Below, one piece after another: positions 18,213-26,835 of a DNA stretch of 64,000 nucleotides. The stretch comes from Shewanella fodinae (GTDB lineage: Bacteria > Pseudomonadota > Gammaproteobacteria > Enterobacterales > Shewanellaceae), in NCBI RefSeq assembly GCF_014651955.1, contig NZ_BMXW01000002.1, positions 186,760 through 250,759 on the forward strand. The letters run 5' to 3'. Each line of letters starts with the position of its first letter. The first letter of the stretch is position 1. The notes beneath the pieces are model-generated. The model did not search any database, was not told the origin of the DNA, and saw only the letters and a program-made list of their open reading frames with translations. The translations under genes and the position numbers were made by a program.

Positions 18213-18641
18213 ATGAGCGCCGAATACCAGTTGGATCAGGATATCAACCACGCGATTATAGAATTCTATGAACGCCTGTCATCCTGGGAGCAGAGTGTTG
18301 TGCGCGATCAAGGGGCCTCCTTGGCCCAGATACATACAGTAGAAATTTTAGGTGCCAATGGTGCGATGCGAATGAAGGAATTGGCTGATAAGTTGGGGAT
18401 CACCACAGGCACCTTAACGGTACAGGTCGATCGTTTGGTCAAAGCAGGACTGGTGGTACGCCAGTCCTCGGTCAATGATCGTCGCTCAGTTGAAGTACAG
18501 TTAACAGAAAAGGGCCAGCAGATGTTTGCTGAACATGATCAGTTACATCTGCAACTTACCCGAGAGATGACCGCAGTATTTGATGACGCAGAACGCCAGC
18601 AGTTATTGCGTTTTTTAGCCCGCCTTAATAGCACTTTCTAA
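18213..18641 (+). CDS. MarR family regulator with AdcR-like zinc ligands
   Basis: A 142-aa winged-helix repressor-type protein, with recognition region LADKLGITTGTLTVQVDRLVKAG and wing SSVNDRRSVEVQLT. H41 and the cluster E107-H108-x3-H112 line up with the zinc ligands known for the streptococcal sensor AdcR (E41/H42, E107, H108, H112); a cysteine equivalent to AdcR C30 is not present at that position. The first ligand is offset by one residue. CGGAG precedes the ATG. It lies 22 bp after dmeF, in the same direction, so it is likely co-transcribed with the metal exporter. Metal sensing is inference from the ligands and the neighbour; a drug- or phenolic-sensing MarR is the default alternative. 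Confidence 0.85.
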   Translation: MSAEYQLDQDINHAIIEFYERLSSWEQSVVRDQGASLAQIHTVEILGANGAMRMKELADKLGITTGTLTVQVDRLVKAGLVVRQSSVNDRRSVEVQLTEKGQQMFAEHDQLHLQLTREMTAVFDDAERQQLLRFLARLNSTF

Positions 18642-18681
18642 CGAGCCGCGGTGACGGTATATTAAGCCAACATTTGTTATG

Positions 18682-18698
18682 CTTAAGCAAATCTTAAG
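18682..18698 (+). promoter_or_regulatory. PmrA (BasR) box upstream of eptA
   Basis: CTTAAG at 18682-18687 and CTTAAG at 18693-18698, exactly 5 bp (CAAAT) apart, match the PmrA direct-repeat consensus (YTTAAK-N5-YTTAAK). A -10-like TATAAA follows at 18709-18714, placing the box at the -35 position, and the eptA start is 72 bases after that. Confidence 0.7.
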
Positions 18699-18785
18699 TA
18701 GCAGTTGTTATAAACCACGCTCAGTGTTTGTACGTAAAGCGTCTGCTCATTGCAGACCAAGATAATCACATTCGTTGGAGCCAAG

Positions 18786-20411
18786 GTGCTGAAATCGTTA
18801 TCCGTAAACCGCGTCACTTTCTTGCTGGCGTTGTTTTTCGTCATGATCTTCAATATTCCATTTTTTTCTATTGTTAAGAAAGGGCTTGAACATCAATCAC
18901 ATGTAGATCCTATCTTCGTTGCAACCATTCCGGTTTTTCTGGTGGCAGCACTTGGTTTCCTGTTTTCCTTTTTCAGTGTTAAGTATCTGCTGAAACCGTT
19001 TTTCATCGTGCTTATTCTGTTATCTTCTGGAGTGTTTTTTGCTGCCTACAAATATGGGGTAGTGTTTGACACCGGGATGATCGAAAACACATTTCAGACT
19101 AACAGTGCAGAAGCGCTGACTTATGTTAACTGGGCATCGTTGGCTAGCTTTGCGCTAACTGGTCTGGTACCCGCCTTTTTGTTGTATAAGGCGGATATTG
19201 AATATCGGCCATTTACCAAAGAGATGTTGCGTAAGATAGTCTTTATGCTGGCCAATTTGGCCGTTGTAGTGACGATTGCTTTTGTTTACATGCAGAATTA
19301 TGCGTCCTTTGTCCGAAATAACGATCAGATAAAACATTACATAGTGCCTACGTATTTTATTGGGTCGGCCTCCAAGTATATTTATCAGACTTACTTACAG
19401 GCACCGATAACCTATCAGCAGTTGGGCACTGATGCCAAAGTCACTGAACCGGCAGGCGCTATCGAAACCAAGCCGAAGTTGTTGGTATTGGTCGTCGGCG
19501 AAACCGCCCGTGCGATGAATTATCAGTATTACGGTTATAACCGCCCAACCAATCAATACACACAGCCTTTGGGGCTGATTGCATTCAATAACGTACAGTC
19601 ATGCGGTACGGCCACGGCGGTGTCTTTGCCTTGTATGTTTTCGCGCATGGATCGCAAAGATTATGATGCCCGTCATGCCCGCGCACAGGATACCGCCGTA
19701 GACGTGCTGCATCATGCCGGGATAAATGTTTTTTGGGTGGACAACGACAGTGGCTGTAAAGGCGTATGTGACCGGGTGCCCAACTATACTATCGACGTCA
19801 ATATGGATGACAAGTTGTGTGATGGTGAGTTTTGTCAAGATCAGGTGATGGTGGATAAACTCAAAGAATTATTGTCGGCGAAAGACCAACCTCAGCATGA
19901 TCGATTGATTGTGTTACATATTGTTGGTAGCCACGGCCCAACTTATTATCGCCGCTATCCAGAAGATCATCGGCAATTCACCCCAGATTGCCCACGTAGC
20001 GACATTCAAAACTGTAGCCACAACGAATTAGTCAATACCTACGATAACACTATTTTGTATACCGACTTTATTCTGTCGGAAATTGTGAAGCAGTTACAGC
20101 AGCAAACAACTTACGCAGCCGCGATGATGTATTTATCTGACCATGGTGAATCGTTGGGAGAGAAGGGGCTGTATCTACACGGCACACCTTATAGTATTGC
20201 GCCAGCGGAACAAACCACTGTGCCGTGGTTGTCGTGGATTTCTGAAGGCTACGCCAATGATAATGGGCTGAAAACCGCTTGTCTGGCGGGATTGCAACAA
20301 CGGGGCGGCTATTCGCAGGACAATCTGTTCGATACTTTGCTGGGGCTGTTTAACATCCACAGCAGTGTTTATCAGCCAGATAAAGACGTGTTTCAGCAAT
20401 GTCGTAGCTGA
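18786..20411 (+). CDS. eptA: Lipid A phosphoethanolamine transferase
   Basis: Adds phosphoethanolamine to lipid A phosphates, lowering binding of polymyxin and other cationic peptides. The protein has an N-terminal membrane domain of five segments, then a periplasmic alkaline-phosphatase-like catalytic domain. VVGETARAMNYQYYGYNR holds the catalytic threonine (GETAR), SLPCMFSRMDR follows, and metal ligands are in YLSDHGESLGEKG and LHGTPYS. Cysteines in PCM, GCKGVCD, LCDGEFC, DCP and NCS would form the usual disulfides. GTG at 18786 is chosen because GGAG lies 5-6 bases before it and the resulting 541 aa fits the family (547 in E. coli). A TTG at 18750 would add 12 residues. Control by PmrAB is likely from the box upstream. 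Confidence 0.92.
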   Translation: MLKSLSVNRVTFLLALFFVMIFNIPFFSIVKKGLEHQSHVDPIFVATIPVFLVAALGFLFSFFSVKYLLKPFFIVLILLSSGVFFAAYKYGVVFDTGMIENTFQTNSAEALTYVNWASLASFALTGLVPAFLLYKADIEYRPFTKEMLRKIVFMLANLAVVVTIAFVYMQNYASFVRNNDQIKHYIVPTYFIGSASKYIYQTYLQAPITYQQLGTDAKVTEPAGAIETKPKLLVLVVGETARAMNYQYYGYNRPTNQYTQPLGLIAFNNVQSCGTATAVSLPCMFSRMDRKDYDARHARAQDTAVDVLHHAGINVFWVDNDSGCKGVCDRVPNYTIDVNMDDKLCDGEFCQDQVMVDKLKELLSAKDQPQHDRLIVLHIVGSHGPTYYRRYPEDHRQFTPDCPRSDIQNCSHNELVNTYDNTILYTDFILSEIVKQLQQQTTYAAAMMYLSDHGESLGEKGLYLHGTPYSIAPAEQTTVPWLSWISEGYANDNGLKTACLAGLQQRGGYSQDNLFDTLLGLFNIHSSVYQPDKDVFQQCRS

Positions 20412-20426
20412 GGTTTTTGTCAGATA

Positions 20427-20450
20427 TAAAGGCTGCCTAGGCAGCCTTTA
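20427..20450. terminator. Bidirectional terminator between eptA and patZ
   Basis: An 11-bp stem (TAAAGGCTGCC with GGCAGCCTTTA) with a 2-nt core lies between the convergent genes, with T-rich sequence on both sides. Confidence 0.85.
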
Positions 20451-20473
20451 TTATTGAAGGATTATAAGATCCA

Positions 20474-23170
20474 TTAGTCTGAGGGTGGGGTCAGTTCCAT
20501 TTGCATATGGATTAGGCGCTCTTCCATATCAAAGGTTACCGCAAACCCTAGACTCTTCGCTAAACTGGCCATATTGCGGTTTTCAAACATAGTGTACCCG
20601 GTCAGCACTGGCGTACCGGCATTGCGGAAATAATGGATCAGCTTTTCCAACAGCAACTTACCAATCCCAATACCTTGATGGGAACCGCGCACTGCCATTG
20701 CAAATTCTGCTTCAGTATTGTCGGGATCAATCGATGCACGCACGGCGCCTAGCGTTATATCATCGCCTGACTCATCTTTAATGGTGGCAATAAAGGCCAT
20801 TTCTCGGGCGTAATCAATTTGGGTCAACACTGCCATCTCTTCATGGGTCATTTGTGACCGGACACCAAAATAGCGCTTGTATCTGTCTTCATCAGAGAGT
20901 GAGCTGTCAAAGGCGAGGTGTTTAGGCTCATCTTCCGGCAGAATAGGCCGCAACATCACTTTTAAGCCATTTCGCAAAATGGCGGTTTCTTCCAATTCCT
21001 TCGGGTAGGGCAGGATAGCTAATCTGGCAGCATTGTCTTTGACATCGTCAGTTAGCCGCAGGTTAATATCCAGCAAGGTAATATTGTCACCTGACGCCAG
21101 AACCGGATTAAGATCCAGACTGTCTATTTGCGGACAATCTATCACCAGATTGGAAATTTGCGTCAGCATGCGACACAACGCCTGCATATCCAGGCCATTT
21201 GGCAGGTGGCGATCGTGGATCTTGCCGGTTTTTAAGGCTTGGATCACCATGTAGCGCGACAGTGCCATGTTTAATGGCGGCAGTGCTACCGCGGCATCTC
21301 GAGTGGGTTCCCACTCTGAACCGCCTTCACCGAGCATAATGGCGGGACCGAAGACGGGGTCATTAAGCACTGCTACGCGCAGCTCTTGGGCACCAGCGGT
21401 CAACGCCATTTTTTGCACTATCATGCCTTCAATCCGCGCAGCCGGGTTGGCTAAACGCACACGGCTAGTGATAGCCGCCGCTGCATGACGGACTTCTTTG
21501 GCATCCGCTAAGTTCAGCATCACGCCATGAACATCTGATTTGTGCAGAATATCCGGTGACTGAATTTTCAGCGCCACCGGATAACCGGCATGTTCAGCAA
21601 TGGCTACTGCTTCATCGGCATCATTTGCAAACCAGGTGTCTATGGTTTTCAGACCATAAGCACTGAATACTGCTCTGGCATCGTGAGTTTCCAGTACTTT
21701 ACGACCACTCTGTAGCGCTTGCTCCAGCAGCCGTCTTGCGGTGGCGGTATCGGAATTATTGACGATTGACTGCGGCACTTCCTGCAGTAATTTCTGGTTG
21801 CGACGAAACTCTACCATATGCATAAAGGCGCGAACTGCACCTTCTGGGGTGCGATAGGTTGGGAGCCCCGCGCGTGAGAAACGGCGGCGCGCTTCATAGG
21901 CGGAATCTTCACCGCTCCAGTTGGTGAGCACATTAACCCGATGTTTACGGGGATGTTTGCTGACACAGTTGATGATTGCGTCAGCAATGGCATTGCCATT
22001 GCCTAGCGCCGATGGTGAATGCAATACCAGCACGGCATCCAGTTCGTCGCTACCCATCAATATATCCAGCGCTCTGGCATAACGGTCGCTGTCAGCATCA
22101 CCGATAATATCAACGGGATTTTGCTGTGACCAAGTGGCTGGCAAGACTGCGGCGAGTTTTGCTTTAATCTCTTCAGATAGCTGCGCTAACTTTCCGCCCT
22201 TAACGATTAATTCATCGACCGCAAGCACTGCCGGACCTCCACCATTACTGAGAATACACAATCGCTCACCATACAGTGGATTCAAGTGCGCTAGGCTCTC
22301 TACGGCAGCAAATAATTCCACTAGGTCCGTTACGCGCAACATCCCCGCACGCCGAAATGCGGCTTCATACACAGCATCATTCCCTGAACTGGCCCCGGTG
22401 TGATGCCTGGCGGCATTTCCCCCTTCAACGCTGCGTCCTGATTTAATCACCAATATCGGCTTATGGCGGGAGGCCGCTCGGGCCGCAGACAAAAAACGTA
22501 GCCGATCGTTAATCGAGTCGATATACAGCATAATGGCGGATGTCTTGGAATCGCGGCCGAGATAATCGAGCAGTTCATCAAAATCGATATCGCTCGCATC
22601 GCCTAACGAAATAAATGATGAAAAACCAATCCCTTTGTTATTCGCCCAATCAAGTACTGTGGTACAAACGGCGGCAGACTGTGAAACAAAAGCGATTTTC
22701 CCTGGTTGGGCATTGGTGTGTGCCAGACTGGCATTCAGTCCCAGATTAGGCAGGATCATGCCAAGGCTATTGGGGCCAAGGATCCGCATACCATAACGTT
22801 TACCGCTGTCTTTAATCTTCTGGGCCAGTGTTTGCCCATCGTCGGCAATACTTTGGGTCATACCCGAGGCAATAATCACTGCCGTTTTACAACCAAATTG
22901 TGCCAACGTTTCGGCAATTTGTGGTACGCGCTCCGCCCGAGTGCAGATGATGGCCAAATCGGGTTTGACTGGAAGTGATTCGATATTGGGATAGGCCAGC
23001 ACGCCCATAACCGAGGTGGCATGGGGATTAACCGGCATGATCGGGCCATCAAAACCGCTGCCGAGCAGGTTTTTCATCATAATACAGCCAGCGCGGGTAG
23101 GAGAGTTAGACGCGCCGATAACGGCGATAGATTTTGGGGTAAACAGATTGCGGATACTGCGCTGGCTCAT
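20474..23170 (-). CDS. patZ: Protein lysine acetyltransferase (acyl-CoA synthetase-like plus GNAT)
   Basis: Acetylates lysines of metabolic enzymes, classically acetyl-CoA synthetase, to shut them off. The 898-aa protein has a CoA-binding Rossmann domain (IAVIGASNSPTRAG at about 18-31), a succinyl-CoA-ligase-like part (GGNAARHHTGA), an ATP-grasp domain (about 480-690) and a C-terminal GNAT domain of about 150 residues with the acetyl-CoA motif GSHQGIGIGKLLL. ATG 23170 is chosen because GGAG lies 8 bases before it; the longer reading from 23203 has no ribosome site. Length agrees with E. coli PatZ (886 aa). The usual neighbours tapT and pssA are present but about 6 kb away. A bidirectional terminator separates it from eptA. 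Confidence 0.92.
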   Translation of the reverse strand: MSQRSIRNLFTPKSIAVIGASNSPTRAGCIMMKNLLGSGFDGPIMPVNPHATSVMGVLAYPNIESLPVKPDLAIICTRAERVPQIAETLAQFGCKTAVIIASGMTQSIADDGQTLAQKIKDSGKRYGMRILGPNSLGMILPNLGLNASLAHTNAQPGKIAFVSQSAAVCTTVLDWANNKGIGFSSFISLGDASDIDFDELLDYLGRDSKTSAIMLYIDSINDRLRFLSAARAASRHKPILVIKSGRSVEGGNAARHHTGASSGNDAVYEAAFRRAGMLRVTDLVELFAAVESLAHLNPLYGERLCILSNGGGPAVLAVDELIVKGGKLAQLSEEIKAKLAAVLPATWSQQNPVDIIGDADSDRYARALDILMGSDELDAVLVLHSPSALGNGNAIADAIINCVSKHPRKHRVNVLTNWSGEDSAYEARRRFSRAGLPTYRTPEGAVRAFMHMVEFRRNQKLLQEVPQSIVNNSDTATARRLLEQALQSGRKVLETHDARAVFSAYGLKTIDTWFANDADEAVAIAEHAGYPVALKIQSPDILHKSDVHGVMLNLADAKEVRHAAAAITSRVRLANPAARIEGMIVQKMALTAGAQELRVAVLNDPVFGPAIMLGEGGSEWEPTRDAAVALPPLNMALSRYMVIQALKTGKIHDRHLPNGLDMQALCRMLTQISNLVIDCPQIDSLDLNPVLASGDNITLLDINLRLTDDVKDNAARLAILPYPKELEETAILRNGLKVMLRPILPEDEPKHLAFDSSLSDEDRYKRYFGVRSQMTHEEMAVLTQIDYAREMAFIATIKDESGDDITLGAVRASIDPDNTEAEFAMAVRGSHQGIGIGKLLLEKLIHYFRNAGTPVLTGYTMFENRNMASLAKSLGFAVTFDMEERLIHMQMELTPPSD

Positions 23171-23664
23171 GGTGTCAACTCCGTGATCTAGGGGAAGTCC
23201 CACGCTTATGATTTCATAGCGATGATGTTACAACAATACACCAAAGGTCACATTGTTTGGATAACTGCATTCGCCGTAACAAAAGCCTAGCAGGGTTGCC
23301 GTGTGCTCAACGTATTCCTGAAAAATCGCTGATGTTAGCGGTAGGGAAATTCTTCTAAACAACAGCTTTTATCATCTTGAGCCTTAGCATAGAGTAATCA
23401 GGCTGAAACTGGGGCAAGAGTAGGCCAACTTGAAGCATACGCATTTTCCCCCAAGTGACAGTAATTAATTCAGGCATGAAGTCGAATAAGACGTTTATGG
23501 AAAATCCTGTGATTTGGAAGAGACTGACACCACCTTGATAATCTGTGTCGGGAAGCGATGTTCGCGGTGGTGTCAGTCGTCGGTCTTACCTAGAGGTTAT
23601 TTTGTTTTGAACTCCTTGTTTTGCAGTATGGATAAATTACTTCAACGCATTGGTCATAGGAAAC
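23171..23664. other. 494-bp intergenic region between patZ and the RND pump
   Basis: Contains the patZ promoter region (minus strand) and the end of the RND operon. It has no credible gene. The most striking element is a perfect 13-bp inverted repeat, annotated separately. Confidence 0.5.
23522..23578. repeat. Perfect 13-bp inverted repeat with 31-nt loop
   Basis: GACTGACACCACC (23522-23534) and GGTGGTGTCAGTC (23566-23578) are exact reverse complements, with 31 bases between. Neither side carries a T run, so it is not a standard intrinsic terminator. It could be the end hairpin of a small RNA, an operator, or a remnant of a mobile element. Confidence 0.6.
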
Positions 23665-26600
23665 TTATACCAGTGGCGGTTGTTCGCCGTGAAACCGCAG
23701 CGGCCGATTACCGGTAAGTTTGCGTAATACCACATAAAACACTGGCGTCAGGAATAGACCGAAGAAGGTGACACCAATCATGCCACTGAATACTGCAATT
23801 CCCATTGCCTGACGCATTTCTGCGCCAGCACCTTGAGATAATACCAGCGGCAGTACCCCCATGATAAAAGCAATAGAGGTCATCAGAATTGGGCGCAATC
23901 GTAGACGACAGGCTTCAATTGCCGCTTGCAACGGAGACTGGCCGGTAAATTCCAACTCTCTGGCAAACTCAACAATCAGAATGGCATTTTTCGCTGAAAG
24001 CCCCACCAATACCATCAAACCTATTTGGGTGAAGATGTTGTTATCACCGCCACTCAGCCAAACACCTGTCATCGCCGCAAGGACGCTCATCGGTACAATC
24101 AGTACAATCGCCAGCGGTAGTGTCAGGCTCTCGTATTGTGCGGCCAATACCAAAAACACCAGCAGAATGGTTAGAGGAAACAACCAGATCGCGGAGTTAC
24201 CTGCGAGGATCTGCTGGTAAGTCAACTCAGTCCACTCGTAACTGATGCCGTGTGGCAATGTTTCCTCGGCAATCCGCTCAATCGCTTGTTGGGCTTGTCC
24301 AGAGGAAAAACCTGCCGCCGGGCCACCATTGATATCGGCGGTCAGGAAGCCGTTATAACGCATCACTCGCTCAGGTCCGTAACTGGCATCTACCTGCAAC
24401 AGCGCCGATAACGGGATCATTTCACCATTTTTGGAACGCACTTTCAGTTTACCGATGTCTTCGGCCCGCGCGCGGTAGGGCGCATCGGCTTGTACTCTTA
24501 CCGTATAAGTACGACCAAAGGTATTGAAATCATTAACATAGGCACTGCCGAGATATACCGACAAGGTATCAAAAACATCTGTGAGTGACACCCCTAGTTG
24601 CAGTGCTTTGGTGCGATCCACATCGGCAAATAGCTGCGGTACATTCAGTTTCCAGTTGCTGTATACCCCAGCCAATTCCGGCGTCTGGGCTGCCTTGGTG
24701 ATAAAGGCATTAACTGCTTTGTCCATCTGGTCAAAACCGAGTGATGCGCGATCTTCCAGCTGTAGCTTGAAGCCGCCGGTAGTGCCTAGTCCCATTACCG
24801 GTGGTGGCGGAAACATGGCAATGAATGCATCTTGGATACCACTGAAAGTTTGGTTCAGTTGCAGAGCAACCGCATTGCCACTCTGATCAGCCCGTTGCCG
24901 TTCGGCAAAAGGTTTCAGTACTACAAACACGATGCCAGAGTTTGGACTGTTGGTGAACCCGCTGATCGACAGACCTGGAAATGCTATCGTATCTTCAACG
25001 TTTGGGTTATTAGCTGCCAATTCCCCCATGCGCCGAATAACGGCTTCGGTACGATCCAATGTCGCGCCATCGGGTAACTGTGCGAAGCCCACCAGATACT
25101 GTTTGTCTTGGGCCGGGACGTAACCGGTCGGCACTTTGTCGAGCAGTAGTCCGGTAAGTCCTGCTAATACCAGAAACAACGTCATCATGGCACCTTTGTG
25201 AGATAACACCCGTCCAACACCAACCTGATAGTTATTACTGCCACGATGGAAAATACGATTGAATAGAGCAAAAAAACGCCCAAACAGCTTATCCATCAGT
25301 CGGCTCAGCCAATCTTTGGGGGCATCATGGCTACGCAACAACAGTGCTGCTAATGCCGGCGACAGCGTTAGCGAGTTAAAGGCCGATATCACGGTTGAAA
25401 TCGCAATGGTCACGGCAAACTGCCGATAAAATTGTCCGGTCAGACCGCTAAAAAACGCTAGCGGCACAAACACGGCAACCAACACTAAGGCAATGGCAAT
25501 AATCGGACCAGAAACTTCTCGCATCGCTTTATAGGTTGCATCGCGGGCGGACAACCCTGCATCAATATTGCGTTCAACGTTTTCCACTACCACAATCGCA
25601 TCATCCACCACGATGCCGATTGCCAGCACCAGCCCAAACAGGCTCAAAGCGTTGATGGAAAAACCGAGCAGATTCAGTACGGCAAAGGTTCCAACAATGG
25701 AAATCGGTACCGCGAGCAAAGGAATAATTGAGGCGCGCCAGGTTTGTAAGAACAGCACCACCACCAGCACCACCAACAATATTGCTTCCAACAATGTATG
25801 AATGACGGATTCGATTGATGCCCGCACAAACTGTGTTGGATCGTAAGCAATACGGTAACTGACACCTTCTGGCATGTTGAGCGCTGCCTCTTTCATGGTC
25901 GCGCGTACCTGTTCTGAAATTTCCAGTGCGTTGGCGCCAGGTGTCTGGTTGATGCCTATTCCCACAGCAGCTTTGTTATTCAGTAAAGAGCGCAGTGAGT
26001 AGTCGGCGGCACCGAGTTCAATGCGTGCGACATCCTTCAGGCGCGTGATGGCGCCGTCATCCCCGGCTCTGACGATGATGTTGCCAAACTCTTCTGGCGT
26101 AGACAGCCGACCTTTGGCATTCACGGATAATTGCAACGCAATACCTGGCTGTCCCGGAGAAGCGCCTATCGTCCCTGCCGCAGCCTGAATATTCTGTTGG
26201 CGGATAGCGGTAACAACGTCGCCTGCCGCTAACCCGAGTTGCGCCATTTTTTGTGGATCTAACCAGACCCGCATCGCGTATTCGCCACCACCAAAAATAC
26301 TTACCTGGCCTACGCCCTTGATTCGCGCCAGACGATCACGCAAATTCAACAAAGCATAGTTGCGCAAATAATCCATCCCATAACGATCATTGGGTGAAAG
26401 CAGGTGTACAACCATGGTCAGATCTGGAGAGCTTTTGATGGTCGAGACGCCCAGACGCTGTACATCTTCCGGCAGCCGCGCCTCTGCCTGCGCTACACGG
26501 TTTTGAACCAGCTGTTGTGCTTTGTCTGGGTCAGTACCCAAAGCGAAAACTACGTTCAGCGTTAAAGCCCCGTCGGTCGTTGCCTGGCTGTTCATGTATA

Positions 26601-26832
26601 ACATGCCTTCAACACCGTTGATGGATTCCTCCAGCGGCGCTGCCACCGTCTCAGCAATCACTTTAGGGTTGGCTCCCGGATATGAGGCTTTCACCACCAC
26701 AGTTGGGGGAACCACTTCTGGGTATTCAGAAATCGGTAGCATGGGTAGCGATACAATGCCTGCCAGAAAGATCAACATCGACAGTACGCCAGCGAAAATC
26801 GGGCGGTCGATGAAAAAGCGCGAAATGTTCAT
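23665..26832 (-). CDS. RND efflux pump inner-membrane permease (MexF/OqxB type)
   Basis: Proton-driven tripartite efflux transporter of the HAE-1 family, 1055 aa. It has 12 membrane segments in two halves and two large periplasmic loops. TM4 carries the proton-relay pair in GLVLAIGIVVDDAIVVVENVERN. The N-terminus (SRFFIDRPIFAGVLSMLIF and LPMLPISEYPEVVPPTV) and LPEDVQRLGV are close to MexF and OqxB rather than to AcrB (where LPQEVQQQGV is usual). The upstream membrane-fusion gene ends 3 bases before, so this is a two-gene operon. No outer-membrane channel gene follows; a TolC-like partner must be elsewhere. Substrates by analogy include chloramphenicol, trimethoprim and quinolones, which is inference. 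Confidence 0.92.
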   Translation of the reverse strand: MNISRFFIDRPIFAGVLSMLIFLAGIVSLPMLPISEYPEVVPPTVVVKASYPGANPKVIAETVAAPLEESINGVEGMLYMNSQATTDGALTLNVVFALGTDPDKAQQLVQNRVAQAEARLPEDVQRLGVSTIKSSPDLTMVVHLLSPNDRYGMDYLRNYALLNLRDRLARIKGVGQVSIFGGGEYAMRVWLDPQKMAQLGLAAGDVVTAIRQQNIQAAAGTIGASPGQPGIALQLSVNAKGRLSTPEEFGNIIVRAGDDGAITRLKDVARIELGAADYSLRSLLNNKAAVGIGINQTPGANALEISEQVRATMKEAALNMPEGVSYRIAYDPTQFVRASIESVIHTLLEAILLVVLVVVLFLQTWRASIIPLLAVPISIVGTFAVLNLLGFSINALSLFGLVLAIGIVVDDAIVVVENVERNIDAGLSARDATYKAMREVSGPIIAIALVLVAVFVPLAFFSGLTGQFYRQFAVTIAISTVISAFNSLTLSPALAALLLRSHDAPKDWLSRLMDKLFGRFFALFNRIFHRGSNNYQVGVGRVLSHKGAMMTLFLVLAGLTGLLLDKVPTGYVPAQDKQYLVGFAQLPDGATLDRTEAVIRRMGELAANNPNVEDTIAFPGLSISGFTNSPNSGIVFVVLKPFAERQRADQSGNAVALQLNQTFSGIQDAFIAMFPPPPVMGLGTTGGFKLQLEDRASLGFDQMDKAVNAFITKAAQTPELAGVYSNWKLNVPQLFADVDRTKALQLGVSLTDVFDTLSVYLGSAYVNDFNTFGRTYTVRVQADAPYRARAEDIGKLKVRSKNGEMIPLSALLQVDASYGPERVMRYNGFLTADINGGPAAGFSSGQAQQAIERIAEETLPHGISYEWTELTYQQILAGNSAIWLFPLTILLVFLVLAAQYESLTLPLAIVLIVPMSVLAAMTGVWLSGGDNNIFTQIGLMVLVGLSAKNAILIVEFARELEFTGQSPLQAAIEACRLRLRPILMTSIAFIMGVLPLVLSQGAGAEMRQAMGIAVFSGMIGVTFFGLFLTPVFYVVLRKLTGNRPLRFHGEQPPLV

Positions 26833-26835
26833 CGG

